Part shown: piece after piece, positions 23,772 to 34,048 of the stretch
How the letters are laid out: every line of letters starts with the position of its first letter
How positions within the stretch are numbered: the first letter of the stretch is position 1
Assembly: GCA_958510875.1 (NCBI GenBank)
Contig: OY294067.1
Location: 279,577,242-279,641,241 of the forward strand
Reading direction: 5' to 3'
Length of the DNA stretch: 64,000 nucleotides
Source: Endomychus coccineus
Taxonomy: Eukaryota; Arthropoda; Insecta; Coleoptera; Endomychidae
Notes under the pieces: generated by a model
Told to the model about the DNA's origin: nothing
Databases searched by the model: none
Seen by the model: the letters and a program-made list of their open reading frames with translations, nothing else
Translations under genes and position numbers: made by a program

Positions 23772-26700
23772 TTAATTGCTATCACTTCCACTGGTTTTTG
23801 TCAGATATTTCTTCACTCTGTTTTTATGCACTATTAATTCTTTATTTTTATTTCTTATAACTAAATTTGGAGATTCATCTCTTAGCACTTGATAAGGTCC
23901 TTTAAATATCTCGTCCATTTTATTGGTGCTTTCATTTTTAACTAAAACTAACTCTCCTATTTTAAAACTTACATTTCTATTACAATTTTGTTTCGATTGA
24001 TCAAACAAGTTTTTCCTTTTCAATTTTGATTTCAGCAGATTTTGTTCCGCTTCAGCGCTAGCTTGTTGCAACCTAAATTTGAGTTCTTTAGGATAATCAT
24101 CGAATGAATACAATGGATCAATTTTTCCCAAATTTGAAGGTAGTGATGCTACTCTACCAAATACTAACTCAAAGGGGGTGTATTTTGTTTCCGTATGCAC
24201 TCTTGTGTTATAGCTAAAACACCAGAAAGGTACCCAATTACTCCATGCTTCTGTATATTTTGCAGTTTGCATTCTAAGAAAAGCTCCCAGATTCTTGTGT
24301 GAATTTTCTATGGCTCCTAATGTTTCATGGTGGTAAGCAGTTGAATGTAATTGCTTGATGCCAAGAATTTTACACGATTCCGTGAAAACTGCTGATATGA
24401 ATTCTTTACCTTGGTCGTGCAGGACCGTATTGGGAATTCCATATCGCAAGATGAAGTTATTGACCAGCGCTCTGGCTACGGTTTCGGCCTCTTTATTCTC
24501 CAGCGAGTAGGCTTCAACGTATTTTGACAGATTGCATTGTATTGTTAAGATGTATTTCTTATTTTCAATATCAGCTGATATCGGACCCATTAAATCTAAA
24601 CTAATTTTTTCAAATGCTACTGATGCTGTTGTTGTTATGGAAAGGGGTTGAATATTCGGTACAGAATTTTTATAGCGTTGACATTCGTCACATTCACTGA
24701 CAAACTTTTTTACATCTTTATAAAGACCTTTCCAAAAATAATGTTGCTTGATTGTATTATACATTCTAGATATTCCCGAATGACCGCCTGTTGCCAAAAT
24801 GTGGTAATCATTTAATAATAATTTTTGTAATTCAGGATTGTATATTGTTCTTCTGCCTCGTAGTATTGTAATATTGATATCGCCTAATATATCGGAATGT
24901 TTCTTTATTTCCCTTGCAAGGTTTATAATATTTTCTTCATTTTTTATGAGAACTAATTCATTTATTTTTTCTTTTGTGCACAATTTTCGGAGGGCCTTTA
25001 ACGATGACCGAAGCTCACACGCTAAAGATGCATCACTCCATCTCATAAATATTTTTTCTACACTAGTGTTTATCAAGATATTCCTCTCTAACATTTTCAT
25101 TCCTTCTTTATTTTTAAATTCTTCAAATAACTTATTGTTAACAATTTTTAATTCTGTGGCGTTCTTTGGTTTTTTAAGTAATTCAACAATTCCTGGATGG
25201 CCAATCCTATCCTTATTGCTTACTATTTTTGATTTTGATTTTTCTTTTTCCTGATCTAATTGTTTTCTACGGGCTCTTGTTATTACATTTAATACAGCGG
25301 TTGTATGATTTTGTGCTTTTTTGAGTTCATCAGATGTAATTGTAATTCTTGACAAAGCATCAGCGGTTACATTTGTTTTCCCTTTAATATATTCTATCTT
25401 AAAATCATATTCTTCTAATATCAATCTAAATTTTGTTAATCGGCTAGATGGATCAGTCATGTTAAACAAAGATACTAAGGGACGATGATCTGTTTGAATT
25501 ATAAATTTCTTTCCATACAAATAAGGTCGAAAATGTTTTACTGCCCAAACTATACCCAATAATTCTTTTTCTATTGTACAATACCGTGATTCAGCTGGAT
25601 TTAATGCTCGACTTGCATACGCTACCGGTTTATCGTTTTTATTAAAAAGGGCCGCCCCTAAAGCTGTATCCGACGCGTCAGTTTTCAAAATGAAAGTGTT
25701 TGATTCTGATAAATCTGGATAATCTAAAACTGGGGGGTTAATTAATTTTTGCTTCAATGTCTCAAATGCTTTTTGACATTCTTCTGTCCAGACGAAAGGC
25801 GTGTTCTTTCTTGATAATCTATTTAACGGATTTGTGATTTGAGCAAAATTTTGAATAAATGATCTATAATAATTCGCAAAAGCTACAAATCGTTTGGTCG
25901 AGTTTGCATCAGATGGAACAGGGTATTGTTTAATTGTTTTGACTTTTTCTGGGTCAGGAGAAATACCTCCCGCTGAAATTAAATGACCTAGATATAGAAT
26001 TTCTTTTTTCAAAAATTCACATTTTCTTGGGTTTAGTTTGAGATTCACTTTTCTTAGTCTTGATATTACTTTTATCAAATTTATGTTATGTTTTTCAAGA
26101 CAATTTCCAAAAACTATTAAATCGTCTAAATAAATAAAACAACTTTCATAATTGAGACCAGACATTGCAATTGTCATGGCTCTCGAAAAAACACTCGGGG
26201 CTATTTTGATTCCCATTGGCAACCTTGTCATTTGATATTGCCCTTTATTAGTTGTAAATGCTGTATATTGACGACTATTTTTTTCTAATTCGATTTGATA
26301 ATAACCTTGAGAAAGATCTAAATGCGAGAAATACATCGCTCCCGATAAGGAATCTAATATTTCGTTGATATTTGGAAGTGGAAATTTATCATCCTTAATC
26401 TTTTTATTTAGTAATCTAAAATCAATTACCACACGCCATAGCTTTTCTTCGTTTCCATTAGCTTTTTTCGGTACTATTAATAAAGGTGCTGACCAAGCTG
26501 ACCTTGTAGGTTCAATTATTCCATCGTCTAGCATCTTATTTATTTCTTTATCTATTTGTGATTCTTGAGCATATGGTAATCTATAGGGTTTACAATAAGT
26601 GGGTGTCACTTTATCTTCAAGTTGTAATTTATGTTTATAAATGTTTGTCGTAGTTAAAGGATCATTCTCTAACTGAAAGACATCAGCATATTTTGCACAA

Positions 26701-27548
26701 ATTCGTTGAATAGCATATTTTTCTTCCTTTTTCAAATGAGATAAATCAACTTCACTCAATATGTTGTCTATTCGTTCTACTGTTTTGATATCATTTTTTG
26801 AAAACGAAATGATTCCGTAATTTTCAGCATCTAATAATTTCGGGACATAGTTTTTTATTTCTATGTCTTTATCAGTTGTATTCAAAAATTGAATGGGGAT
26901 TTCTCCGTCACTAGATCTGCGCGCGATTGATCCGGCTACGAATATTCCTTCTCCAATTTCTTCATTACAAACTATTGAACTATTGACCTTGTTTGTTTTG
27001 AATTGTTTTATAATTTCGGAACGTGCTGGAATTATAATTGAATTTTTATGCTTTGAATGCATTTGCAAATTTATTTTATAATTGTTTTGATTTAAACTGT
27101 ACAATGATAATTTAGAACTTTCATAATTTATTGATGCTTTATAATGTTGAAAGAAATCTGATCCTAAAATTCCATCAATGTTTTTATCAAATGATTTCAT
27201 TATTATGAACTTTTGGTTTATTGAACCTTGATTTGAGTGTAACGTGATAAATGCTGATCCCTCAGATTCGACAATTCCTGAAATACCTGAGATTTTAATT
27301 TTGTCATTATTATTAATATTTTGTAAGCCTTCAACTAAACTTTCCTTAAAAAATATACTAATGGATGCTCCTGTATCAACTAATAGGTCAACATCTGTAT
27401 TGCCGTACCTTAACCTAACAAAATTTAGGCCATTAACACTTAAAATAATTTCCCTAATTTCGTTGGTCACGAAAAAATTCGTCACCGTTTTCCGCGTATT
27501 GTTGTTCACCCGCAACATACACTCTTCGGCTTCCGTTTCCCGTTCCAC
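23772..27548 (-). CDS. pol: Pol polyprotein (PR-RT-RNaseH-IN) of the gypsy element
   Basis: Replication enzymes, ~1,258 residues, uninterrupted. In order: aspartic protease (LLVDTGAS, ~55-62), reverse transcriptase (LPMGIKIAPSVF and YLDDLIVFG, ~470), RNase H (TDASDTALGAALF, ~620), an HHCC zinc finger (H...H...CDECQ, ~918-950), integrase core (LDLMGP D, LHDQGKEF D, GAIENSHKNL E, ~983-1080) and a GPY module (IFKGPYQVL, ~1218). The listed first codon is GTG. The frame is open to 27593 with no ATG, overlapping gag by 140 nt, so expression needs a frameshift; pol is +1 relative to gag. Confidence 0.95.
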   Translation of the reverse strand: MERETEAEECMLRVNNNTRKTVTNFFVTNEIREIILSVNGLNFVRLRYGNTDVDLLVDTGASISIFFKESLVEGLQNINNNDKIKISGISGIVESEGSAFITLHSNQGSINQKFIIMKSFDKNIDGILGSDFFQHYKASINYESSKLSLYSLNQNNYKINLQMHSKHKNSIIIPARSEIIKQFKTNKVNSSIVCNEEIGEGIFVAGSIARRSSDGEIPIQFLNTTDKDIEIKNYVPKLLDAENYGIISFSKNDIKTVERIDNILSEVDLSHLKKEEKYAIQRICAKYADVFQLENDPLTTTNIYKHKLQLEDKVTPTYCKPYRLPYAQESQIDKEINKMLDDGIIEPTRSAWSAPLLIVPKKANGNEEKLWRVVIDFRLLNKKIKDDKFPLPNINEILDSLSGAMYFSHLDLSQGYYQIELEKNSRQYTAFTTNKGQYQMTRLPMGIKIAPSVFSRAMTIAMSGLNYESCFIYLDDLIVFGNCLEKHNINLIKVISRLRKVNLKLNPRKCEFLKKEILYLGHLISAGGISPDPEKVKTIKQYPVPSDANSTKRFVAFANYYRSFIQNFAQITNPLNRLSRKNTPFVWTEECQKAFETLKQKLINPPVLDYPDLSESNTFILKTDASDTALGAALFNKNDKPVAYASRALNPAESRYCTIEKELLGIVWAVKHFRPYLYGKKFIIQTDHRPLVSLFNMTDPSSRLTKFRLILEEYDFKIEYIKGKTNVTADALSRITITSDELKKAQNHTTAVLNVITRARRKQLDQEKEKSKSKIVSNKDRIGHPGIVELLKKPKNATELKIVNNKLFEEFKNKEGMKMLERNILINTSVEKIFMRWSDASLACELRSSLKALRKLCTKEKINELVLIKNEENIINLAREIKKHSDILGDINITILRGRRTIYNPELQKLLLNDYHILATGGHSGISRMYNTIKQHYFWKGLYKDVKKFVSECDECQRYKNSVPNIQPLSITTTASVAFEKISLDLMGPISADIENKKYILTIQCNLSKYVEAYSLENKEAETVARALVNNFILRYGIPNTVLHDQGKEFISAVFTESCKILGIKQLHSTAYHHETLGAIENSHKNLGAFLRMQTAKYTEAWSNWVPFWCFSYNTRVHTETKYTPFELVFGRVASLPSNLGKIDPLYSFDDYPKELKFRLQQASAEAEQNLLKSKLKRKNLFDQSKQNCNRNVSFKIGELVLVKNESTNKMDEIFKGPYQVLRDESPNLVIRNKNKELIVHKNRVKKYLTKTSGSDSN

Positions 27549-28680
27549 GACTGAGTCTGTTTCCCCTGTTATTATTTTGATAAGTATTGTTAGTTATGAA
27601 ATTTCTATTTCTATTAAAATTTGTTTGAGGTTTTCCCCTATGTATGTTATTTTGGTGACCCCTATTTGAATTAAATCTACCTCTAGAATTATTATTGAAA
27701 TATCTACTCTTAACATTACTTTGCGCTCTGTCAGCATACATGACTACATGATTCGATCTCTGATTAGACAGAATCAGGGCGTTTTCTTCATTAGCCGAAC
27801 TAATCGCATCCGTTATCGTTTGTAAATTCTTGCTTTTCATGGTCACCCTCAACTCTGGGTCACGAATTCCGTTTGCAAAAACATTTATTGCTGTCTTTTC
27901 GTTTGCTTCCATGAATATTTCCAATTTGGCTGCGTCACCTTCTGCTTGGGCAATTGTTAACTCAGACATTAATGTACAAATTTTTTCGCCAAAGTCGTTC
28001 AAAGAGAGATTGCCTTGCTTCATCGCGAAAAGTTTTGTAGAGATAACATTCGCACTTTGTTTTGTTGAAAATTTACTTTCCAAATCACTGATCAGTTCTG
28101 CCAATGTGTTATAATTTCTTTTCATTCGGGCGCTGTCCCTGGTTGACAAACAACTGTTCAAAACATAATTAACTATATGTCTCTTACCGGCTTGGTTAAG
28201 ACTGGGCTCGTATACATTTATACCCCTAATTAAACTTTTAACTGATTCCTGATTCGTGGTTTTTGGAAGCACAGTAGCTGCTATTTTGAAGTCAAAATCT
28301 GCCATATTATCTAATTTTTGTGATTTATCTATGCTTTCGATACTATTACTTGTTTGATCGCTCTTTACATAAGATATTCCGATAGTTTCTTTCCTAATTC
28401 TTAATATTCCTTTACACTCACTTATTATTGAATTTATATCATGAAATATATTGATTATCAACCTTTCTGTGTCTTTTTTGATACCATGAACTATTACATC
28501 TTTTTCATATTGAGTGTACAACTCGTTACATTTATTTTCAATTGAATTAACATCTATAAACTTACGTTCTACTACTCCAATGTCATTCCTTTTCTCTTGA
28601 TTGTCTTTTAGTAGGTTTGTTTTTATGTTTTTGATTTTTATGCACGCGACACTTAACTCATCACTCAACTTTTTGAACAT
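27454..28680 (-). CDS. gag: Gag polyprotein of the gypsy element
   Basis: Structural protein forming the particle that packages element RNA. The first ATG is at 28680 (the frame is open one GTG codon further); about 408 residues. The centre (residues ~150-300, with IRGINVYEPSL...HIVNYVL, LESKFSTKQSANVI and ELRVTMKSKN) is like the Gag of insect errantivirus-type gypsy elements. The C-terminal ~80 residues are rich in R, G and N (RGRFNSNRGHQNN..., NRNRNF), suiting RNA binding. There is no CCHC zinc knuckle, as in several insect gypsy lineages. The 3' end overlaps pol, which is read in the +1 frame. Confidence 0.9.
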   Translation of the reverse strand: MFKKLSDELSVACIKIKNIKTNLLKDNQEKRNDIGVVERKFIDVNSIENKCNELYTQYEKDVIVHGIKKDTERLIINIFHDINSIISECKGILRIRKETIGISYVKSDQTSNSIESIDKSQKLDNMADFDFKIAATVLPKTTNQESVKSLIRGINVYEPSLNQAGKRHIVNYVLNSCLSTRDSARMKRNYNTLAELISDLESKFSTKQSANVISTKLFAMKQGNLSLNDFGEKICTLMSELTIAQAEGDAAKLEIFMEANEKTAINVFANGIRDPELRVTMKSKNLQTITDAISSANEENALILSNQRSNHVVMYADRAQSNVKSRYFNNNSRGRFNSNRGHQNNIHRGKPQTNFNRNRNFITNNTYQNNNRGNRLSRGTGNGSRRVYVAGEQQYAENGDEFFRDQRN

Positions 28681-28683
28681 CAC

Positions 28684-28840
28684 TTAAATCACTGCATTGT
28701 TTTGGTGGTTGTTGAACGCTGCTGTGGCTGACGAGGTGGATCCGTCGCTGATGGGTTTAGGTAATGTCGTCATCTCGTTATTTCATTTTTGATCCAGTAA
28801 TGATCTCGACTTCCGCAACTCCTGCATCTCGATTTCTCGA
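28684..28840 (-). other. Leader between small ORF and gag
   Basis: Untranslated part of the gypsy leader, probably with packaging signals. Nothing specific is recognised. Confidence 0.4.
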
Positions 28841-29038
28841 TTAACCGATGCACGCCACTTGTTGCCATTTGTTATAGATGTATAACACGATTACCAACAA
28901 AATTATAGCCAAAATTGACACCGTCATCCATTCGTTTCTTGAAAATGAAGATGTGTTTTCCTGATTGGCGTTGTTTGATCCAGTTCCTGCTACAAGAATC
29001 TCGATGTTCTCTCGATTATTATACCTCGAACCGCACAT
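28841..29038 (-). CDS. Small leader ORF with one transmembrane segment (gypsy element)
   Basis: A 65-codon ORF with an ATG at 29038, lying between the 5' LTR and gag. The N-terminal ~37 residues are polar (N, S, E rich); then comes a ~20-residue hydrophobic span, WMTVSILAIILLVIVLYIY, followed by a short NKWQQVACIG tail. This predicts a small single-pass membrane protein, N-terminus outside or lumenal by the tail's charge only weakly. Standard Ty3/gypsy elements do not have such a product. The frame is open for 14 more codons upstream, to 29080, without an ATG. It might be chance, a translation-control uORF, or an accessory protein. Confidence 0.5.
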   Translation of the reverse strand: MCGSRYNNRENIEILVAGTGSNNANQENTSSFSRNEWMTVSILAIILLVIVLYIYNKWQQVACIG

Positions 29039-29117
29039 TATGATTCCAATTTTGGAGTTTCCGATTTTTGACAATTTCACTATTTTCCGTTCGCAGTTGG
29101 CATTTTTAAAAGTGCCT

Positions 29118-29132
29118 CTGGCAGGATCGCCA
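29118..29132 (-). promoter_or_regulatory. Primer-binding site, tRNA-Arg type
   Basis: The plus strand here reads ctggcaggatcgcca, identical to the last bases of an insect tRNA-Arg (as I recall the tRNA-Arg-ACG 3' end) plus the added CCA. It begins directly at the LTR boundary, as expected for minus-strand priming. Confidence 0.75.
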
Positions 29133-29441
29133 TATAATAATAAAAGATCGGTGTACTTGGTCTAAGGCATTTATTTAGATGTTCTTAGTATCATCGTTCC
29201 AATTCAACTACTCTTTACATATATTCATACATTTACCTAATGTTCGATCGGTGCAGCGTCAGCTGGTCAATGTCCGTTGACCATCAGGTCGACGATCGAT
29301 GCATATGCTTAGTCAATGATAGTTGCTTAATTGTAACCTTTATTTAGTTCATATAGTTCATAGGACCTGTTGGCACAACAAGTGTCTAAATACCATCTAT
29401 GACTTAAATAAGAGTTCCTAACTAATAACAGCCTCATTACA
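29133..29441 (-). repeat. 5' LTR of the gypsy element
   Basis: 309 bp, about 99% identical to the 3' LTR. On the minus strand it would carry the promoter; TATTTAAG lies ~30 bp into it. It is followed by the primer-binding site at 29118-29132. Confidence 0.95.
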
Positions 29442-29445
29442 GATT

Positions 29446-29587
29446 TATTAACCACTAGCTGACCCGGCGAACTCTGTTCCGCCTTAGAGGCAATAAATAT
29501 ACAAAATTTGTGATTTTATTAAGTTAAAGAACTATTATAAGGGGCCAGAGCAATAATTCTGATCATTTTTTTCTGAACTATAAGCAA
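29446..29587 (-). pseudogene. 3' part of a non-LTR element (left of the hAT insertion)
   Basis: The minus strand continues the RT-type protein broken off at 32225, reading LLIVQKKMIRII as the usual LQ-KA-R-I motif, then decays. It ends in a UTR with the word agttcgccgggtcagctagt and joins, beyond the gypsy insertion, to the (TTATC)n tail at 23362-23398. So one non-LTR copy has been split by both a hAT and a gypsy element. Confidence 0.7.
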
Positions 29588-32224
29588 CAGTGGCGGCTCC
29601 TCGAAGGAGGCTAAGGAGGCTCAGCCTCCTCACCCATTTATCTTAATGATCATTCTTCATTTTATTTCCTGTTTCTCTGATAATTCTTTAAATTTTACAA
29701 TTAATTCCCCGTCCTCAGTAGTTATTTTCAATCCGGCAACAGTGGTCAGAGGCTAGATTCTCTATATATCTCAAATGCTGAGCATGTGTTGTTCAACACA
29801 GTTGCCGTTTTTCCGACCAGTCAATCGCCAAATAGCGTGAAACGGCGAAAACGGCAACAGGGGAGGGAGGCTAGCTTTTCGTACTCATTCGTCGGTCGAA
29901 TGAAATACGATTACTTGCGCTCCCGCCTCCCGCTGCTAGAAGAATGCGGTTAGTTGTTGTTTTTATTCCACGAGGCGTAGTAAGGTTAAGTAGTTAATTT
30001 TTAAGTTATAATTTATCTAATCGGAATCGGTGAACGTTAAAATTATGAGTGACTTAGATGCAGAGTTCTTAGAAAATCCATTTAGTGGATTAACATATGA
30101 TAGAAAAGTGTTCTTCAAAAACAAACGGCCTTTACCGGATTTGAAAGGATTAGTGATGGCAGGGAAGTATCAAAATCGATCGTTTAATACTGATAATTAT
30201 AAAAAATATGTATGGTTAACGGGATCTGATGTACACAATAAATTATATTGCTGGTATTGCTTGTTATTCACATCAGATACAACTTCATGTTGGGGGCACT
30301 TGGGTTATAATGATTTGAAAAATTTAGCTCGTGGCCTAGAAAGACATGAAAAATCGCAGGAACATATTACATCGTGTATTAAGTTTAAATTAACCGGTAA
30401 ACAGAATATTGTTAATGCGATTGATTCTACACGAACACGCGAAATCGAAAATCATAATAATACAGTTAAAGAAAACCGGGAAGTTTTAAAAAAAATCATT
30501 GATGTCTTATTGTATTTATCATTTCAAGATTTGGCTTTTAGAGGGCATGATGAAACTGAAAATTCAGTTAATAAAGGTAATTTTAGGGAATTGTTAGATT
30601 TGTTTTGTAAATACGACAGTAAGCTTCGCGATTTTATGACTAACGCGTCAGTATTTGCAGGCATTTGTTTTGTTTTATGCGGGTATAATGGTTGAGTGAC
30701 ACCACGCGAAATAAGGTTAGATTAGAATTCGTCTGTTCGGTAAATTATTAATTGTAAAAATGGATAACTAGTGGAAAGATTTTTAGGGTTCTACGATGTT
30801 AGTTCGGGAAGAACAGCGGTCAATTTATTCAATTTTTCAATGGAAACATTTCAACGATTCGACTTTGCGAATAAATCAGACTTACGACGGCATCTGTAAT
30901 GGCGGGACATTTAAACGGTCTTCAAACAAACGTAAGTTTTAAATAACATAGTAGGAAACAGAATTCCCTGTAATGCTCGAACTCGATGGAATTTTACATC
31001 ACATGCAATGTTTAGTTTACCATCCATAAAAATAAAGACAAATTAATTGAAATATTTGATTTTATATTAAACAGTGATGACTTTTCAACAGATCAGGTTT
31101 CATTGAATGCTGCTGTTTGTTTAAAATCTTATTTAGAAAATGAAGAATTTTTGTTATTTCTTGATACTTTTAAATTAATATTTGAAAAAACTGATCTTAT
31201 TTTTCGAATTTTACATCATAAATTCACTAATATAATTCATTCAAGAGATCGTTTAACACATCTCATTGATAAAATTCAAGTTTCCGTTATACAGAATTTC
31301 ATTTTAATATTTTATTTGGAAATTATTCAACTGATGAGGCTTCTCCCGTGAAAAGGAGGAAAACATATAATTTGGTAGACAAGAAACTACATTATAAACA
31401 ACTTTTTTATGAAATTTTAGATACTATTAAAGGTCAAATATTGAGATTCGATTTTCCGATTTACATGAATTGAAGTTTTTCGATTTGACGAATAGAAGAT
31501 TTTTCGAATCTTTTTCAAAAGAGTTTCTCAATACACTTTCAGATAACTTAGTTCTAAAATATAATTGTTTTGATAAAATTGCTGCATAATGAATTATGCG
31601 TTGTATACTGGGATAAAGATATTTTAGGCCAGTACGACAGTCACGACGATATGATAAAATATGTGATAGATAATGATTTGCAACAAGTCTTACCTCAGTT
31701 TTATAAACTACTTTGTTTGACAGTCACCACCATTCCTGTCACGTCGGCATCGGTGGAGAGATCATTTTCTACTCTCAAACGAATTAAAACATACATGCGA
31801 AATACAATGGGCCAAAATCGTTTATACAATGTTAGTTTAATATCTATTGAAAAAGATTTAGTAAAACACTTAAAACATAATGATACATTTTATGGTAATA
31901 TTATTGATCATTTTTCGTAAATTAAAGACCGTAGAATTTCGTTAATATATAGAAAAGTTGATAAAATTAATAACAAAAAACAAAATATGAAAAATTCCAA
32001 AAAAAAAAGAAAAAGAATTAAAAATCCAAAAAAAAATAAAAAACAAAAAACGAACGAAAAAAAAATTTGTGGGCAAGAGAAACTCTATACCTCCACGTTG
32101 GTTCTTGCTGGGTAACAATCAATTTTGTCACTGAAGGTTAAATTAATTGGCTGAATAGAGTATATTTTTACAAAAACGTTTTATGTCCAGCCTCCTCTCT
32201 CAAGAAGTTCACGAGCCGCCACTG
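29588..32224 (+). mobile_element. hAT DNA transposon, 8-bp TSD, decayed
   Basis: A 2,637-bp element. The ends share an inverted CAGTGGCGGCTC, followed by partly matching cctcc-rich stretches. Exact 8-bp direct repeats ataagcaa flank it (29580-29587 and 32225-32232). It lies inside a minus-strand non-LTR element. The transposase gene is broken in several places. An A-rich tract fills ~31970-32075. Confidence 0.95.
30045..31920 (+). pseudogene. hAT transposase, TTF-type zinc finger (ZMYM1-like), broken
   Basis: The first intact piece (ATG 30045 to a stop at 30695) has the TTF-type zinc finger of this hAT group: KYVWLTGSDVHNKLYCWYC-LLF with a later H-x4-H (ERHEKSQEH), then DLAFRGHDE, as in DUF4371-containing transposases. 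The middle (30696-31100) is frame-broken but shows RTYDG, standing for the conserved QTYDGA. A piece at 31103-31351 continues. The last piece (31570-31920) holds the hAT C-terminal dimerisation block, TSASVERSFSTLKRIKTYMR. Not functional. Confidence 0.9.
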
Positions 32225-32626
32225 ATAAGCAAGTCGCTGACTCTAGGATCGCTACCCCAGCATAGTATACCATAGAGTAATTTGCTCTGAATAAATCCGT
32301 GGTAAAAATTAAGGACAACTTCTATACTAACTGAACACATTAAATGTCTGAGAACAAAACATAGAGATGACATTTTTTTTGTTAAGTAATGTAGGTGAGT
32401 TTGCCATGAGCAATTAGAATCAAGATAGAGCCCCAAAAATTTTACTTGCTCACACTGTTCTATAGATTTGCCATTGAACCTTACTAAATGAGATATATTA
32501 TTAGGATGACCTTTTGTAGTAAATAGTACTAGATTTGTTTTCTCGACATTAAAAGACAGATAGTTACGGCTGCACCAGTGATGCATACTGTCAGCCGAAC
32601 TTTGCGTTAAGGATGTGACATCATCT
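32225..32626 (-). pseudogene. Non-LTR retrotransposon RT fragment (right of the hAT insertion)
   Basis: The minus strand starts just after an RT catalytic DDVTSL, then reads a thumb/connection region: MHHWCSRNYLSFNVEKTNLV, QVKFLGLYLDSNCSWQTH, LLYGILCWGSDPRVSDLL. These are the standard blocks of jockey-like ORF2 proteins. It breaks at the hAT target site and resumes at 29587. 5' truncated at ~32626 next to the catalytic aspartates. Confidence 0.85.
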
Positions 32627-32968
32627 TATTAATAATATACCCCAAACATTTCATATATTGTAACCTGCCTATCTGCGGATACTGGTTTATTTTTTGTATC
32701 AAAAATTCATGGAGACGTCTTGTGCCTGTACAAGCTTCCTTCATACTTTGTAAATGTATATGTTTCAGTTTAAATTTCATTTAAATAATTTAAAATTATA
32801 AAAACTCCCATTAAATTTTGCCTAGAAGAATTCGCAGCAATTTGTTGTGCTATCCATACCTAAAACGTATTTTCAACATTATAATGTCGCATGTAGGAAT
32901 TTGCAAGGGTTTCAAAATTAATTAAATTAGTATTGATTTGACATAATAATTGAACGTCTGTTCTATAA
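32627..32968. other. No recognisable feature
   Basis: About 340 bp of AT-rich sequence. Confidence 0.4.
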
Positions 32969-33230
32969 TTACAGACTTAGAGTCACGTTTATTGTCATCA
33001 TCTCCAGGATAGATCTTTTATAACAATTGGTTTCTTTAGATAAAATATTAACATTTTTGTAATCGAATTGGTGGTTATAATCAAAGCAGTATTTAGCAAA
33101 GGCGGTGGAATTTTCTAAGTTTCTGTTTCTTGTTCTATACTTATGACCATACATTCTTTTTTGTAAATATTTGCTTAGAGATTTCTGTATAAGTTCCATC
33201 GCAATCTAAACAATTCAATTTATATACTTA
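32969..33230 (-). pseudogene. Penelope-like GIY-YIG C-terminal fragment
   Basis: The minus strand reads YGHKYRTRNRNLENSTAFAKY, CFDYNHQFDYKNVNI, YKRSILEMM. A closely related plus-strand copy lies at 33480-33720 (TALAKHC, DYNHQFDYKNVNILTKETN, YKRSILEMIHI). This ending (S-T-A-L-A-x-H...H-x-F-D-Y, then a K-R-x-x-x-E-M-x-x-I helix) is typical of Penelope-like C-terminal GIY-YIG regions. Probably the end of the same minus-strand Penelope copy whose RT lies at 34143-35021. Confidence 0.7.
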
Positions 33231-33338
33231 TGGATTTGTTTATCTTTATTAAAGGTTTTAGATTTGAAAAATATTTACCATCGTATATATAAAAATTCTC
33301 GGGAAATAGGTCACATTAACACTTTGTTTTAAATTTTC

Positions 33339-33380
33339 GTCTTTACGTACGTTTCGGTCTCACGACCATCATCAGAAGAC
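33339..33380 (-). ncRNA. Hammerhead-ribozyme-like motif, left inverted arm
   Basis: On the minus strand: stem I GTCTT (33380-33376) pairs perfectly with AAGAC (33343-33339). The core is CTGATGA (33375-33369). Stem II GGTC/GACC carries a GTGA loop, with one unpaired T before it. GAA is followed by a short stem III, ACG/CGT with a TA loop, and cleavage-site base A. All invariant core bases are present. Confidence 0.6.
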
Positions 33381-34048
33381 TTATTATGTCAAAAAGGGTT
33401 CATTAAAACTAATTATAGCACAAGCGTCCATATCGCACAAATTCCAATCAAAAAAGCTCACGTCGTCGAAACGAACAGAACCAACGAATAGAAAATTCCA
33501 CCGCCCTTGCTAAGCACTGCTTTGATTATAACCATCAATTTGATTACAAAAATGTTAATATTTTAACTAAGGAAACCAATTATTATAAGAGATCTATCCT
33601 GGAGATGATTCACATAAAACGTGACTCCAAATCTGTAAATCATAGGAATGATATTCAGGGATTAAGTCAGATTTATACTAATTTAATCAATTAAAACTCT
33701 TGCAAATTTATTTTAGGAAGAGTGCTTAAAAGTAATATTCCATACAGGTCTGAAAACTTTTTCAAGTACCTCATAAATCTTATATCTGGTTCGAAAGTTG
33801 ATACTCAACGAATAACTTCGATCGTCAGTTGCTATGAGACTATACCAACATGCGCTTGTATATTATAAGAATATTACTGAATAGTGGATTCTTGTTACAA
33901 AAAATTTTTATACTTTAATATTGACGATACAATTTCGATTATTCGTGGTTCTGTTCGTTTTGACGACGTGGGCTTTTTTGATTGAAATTTGTGCGATATA
34001 GACGCTTGTGCTATAATTAGTTTTAATAAACCCTTTTTGACATAATAA

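Larger units (their letters stand above)
23399..29441 (-). mobile_element. Complete Ty3/gypsy LTR retrotransposon
   Basis: A 6,043-bp element with LTRs at 23399-23707 and 29133-29441, gag and pol intact and overlapping, and a short leader ORF. Flanks give a 4-bp target duplication gatt (23395-23398 and 29442-29445). By eye the LTRs differ at 2 of 309 positions, so insertion was recent. The primer site next to the 5' LTR (29118-29132) matches 15 nt of a tRNA-Arg 3' end including CCA. Only 64 bp separate the pol stop from the 3' LTR, so there is no env. Confidence 0.95.

Noticed and set aside
24838..25254. 138-codon plus-strand ORF opposite pol
   Set aside because: Antisense shadow of the pol frame with no motif.
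31331..31365. CTGATGAGG...GTGAAAAGG as another hammerhead
   Set aside because: Lies in the hAT transposase coding region (TDEASPVKRRK), and no stem II or III can be formed.
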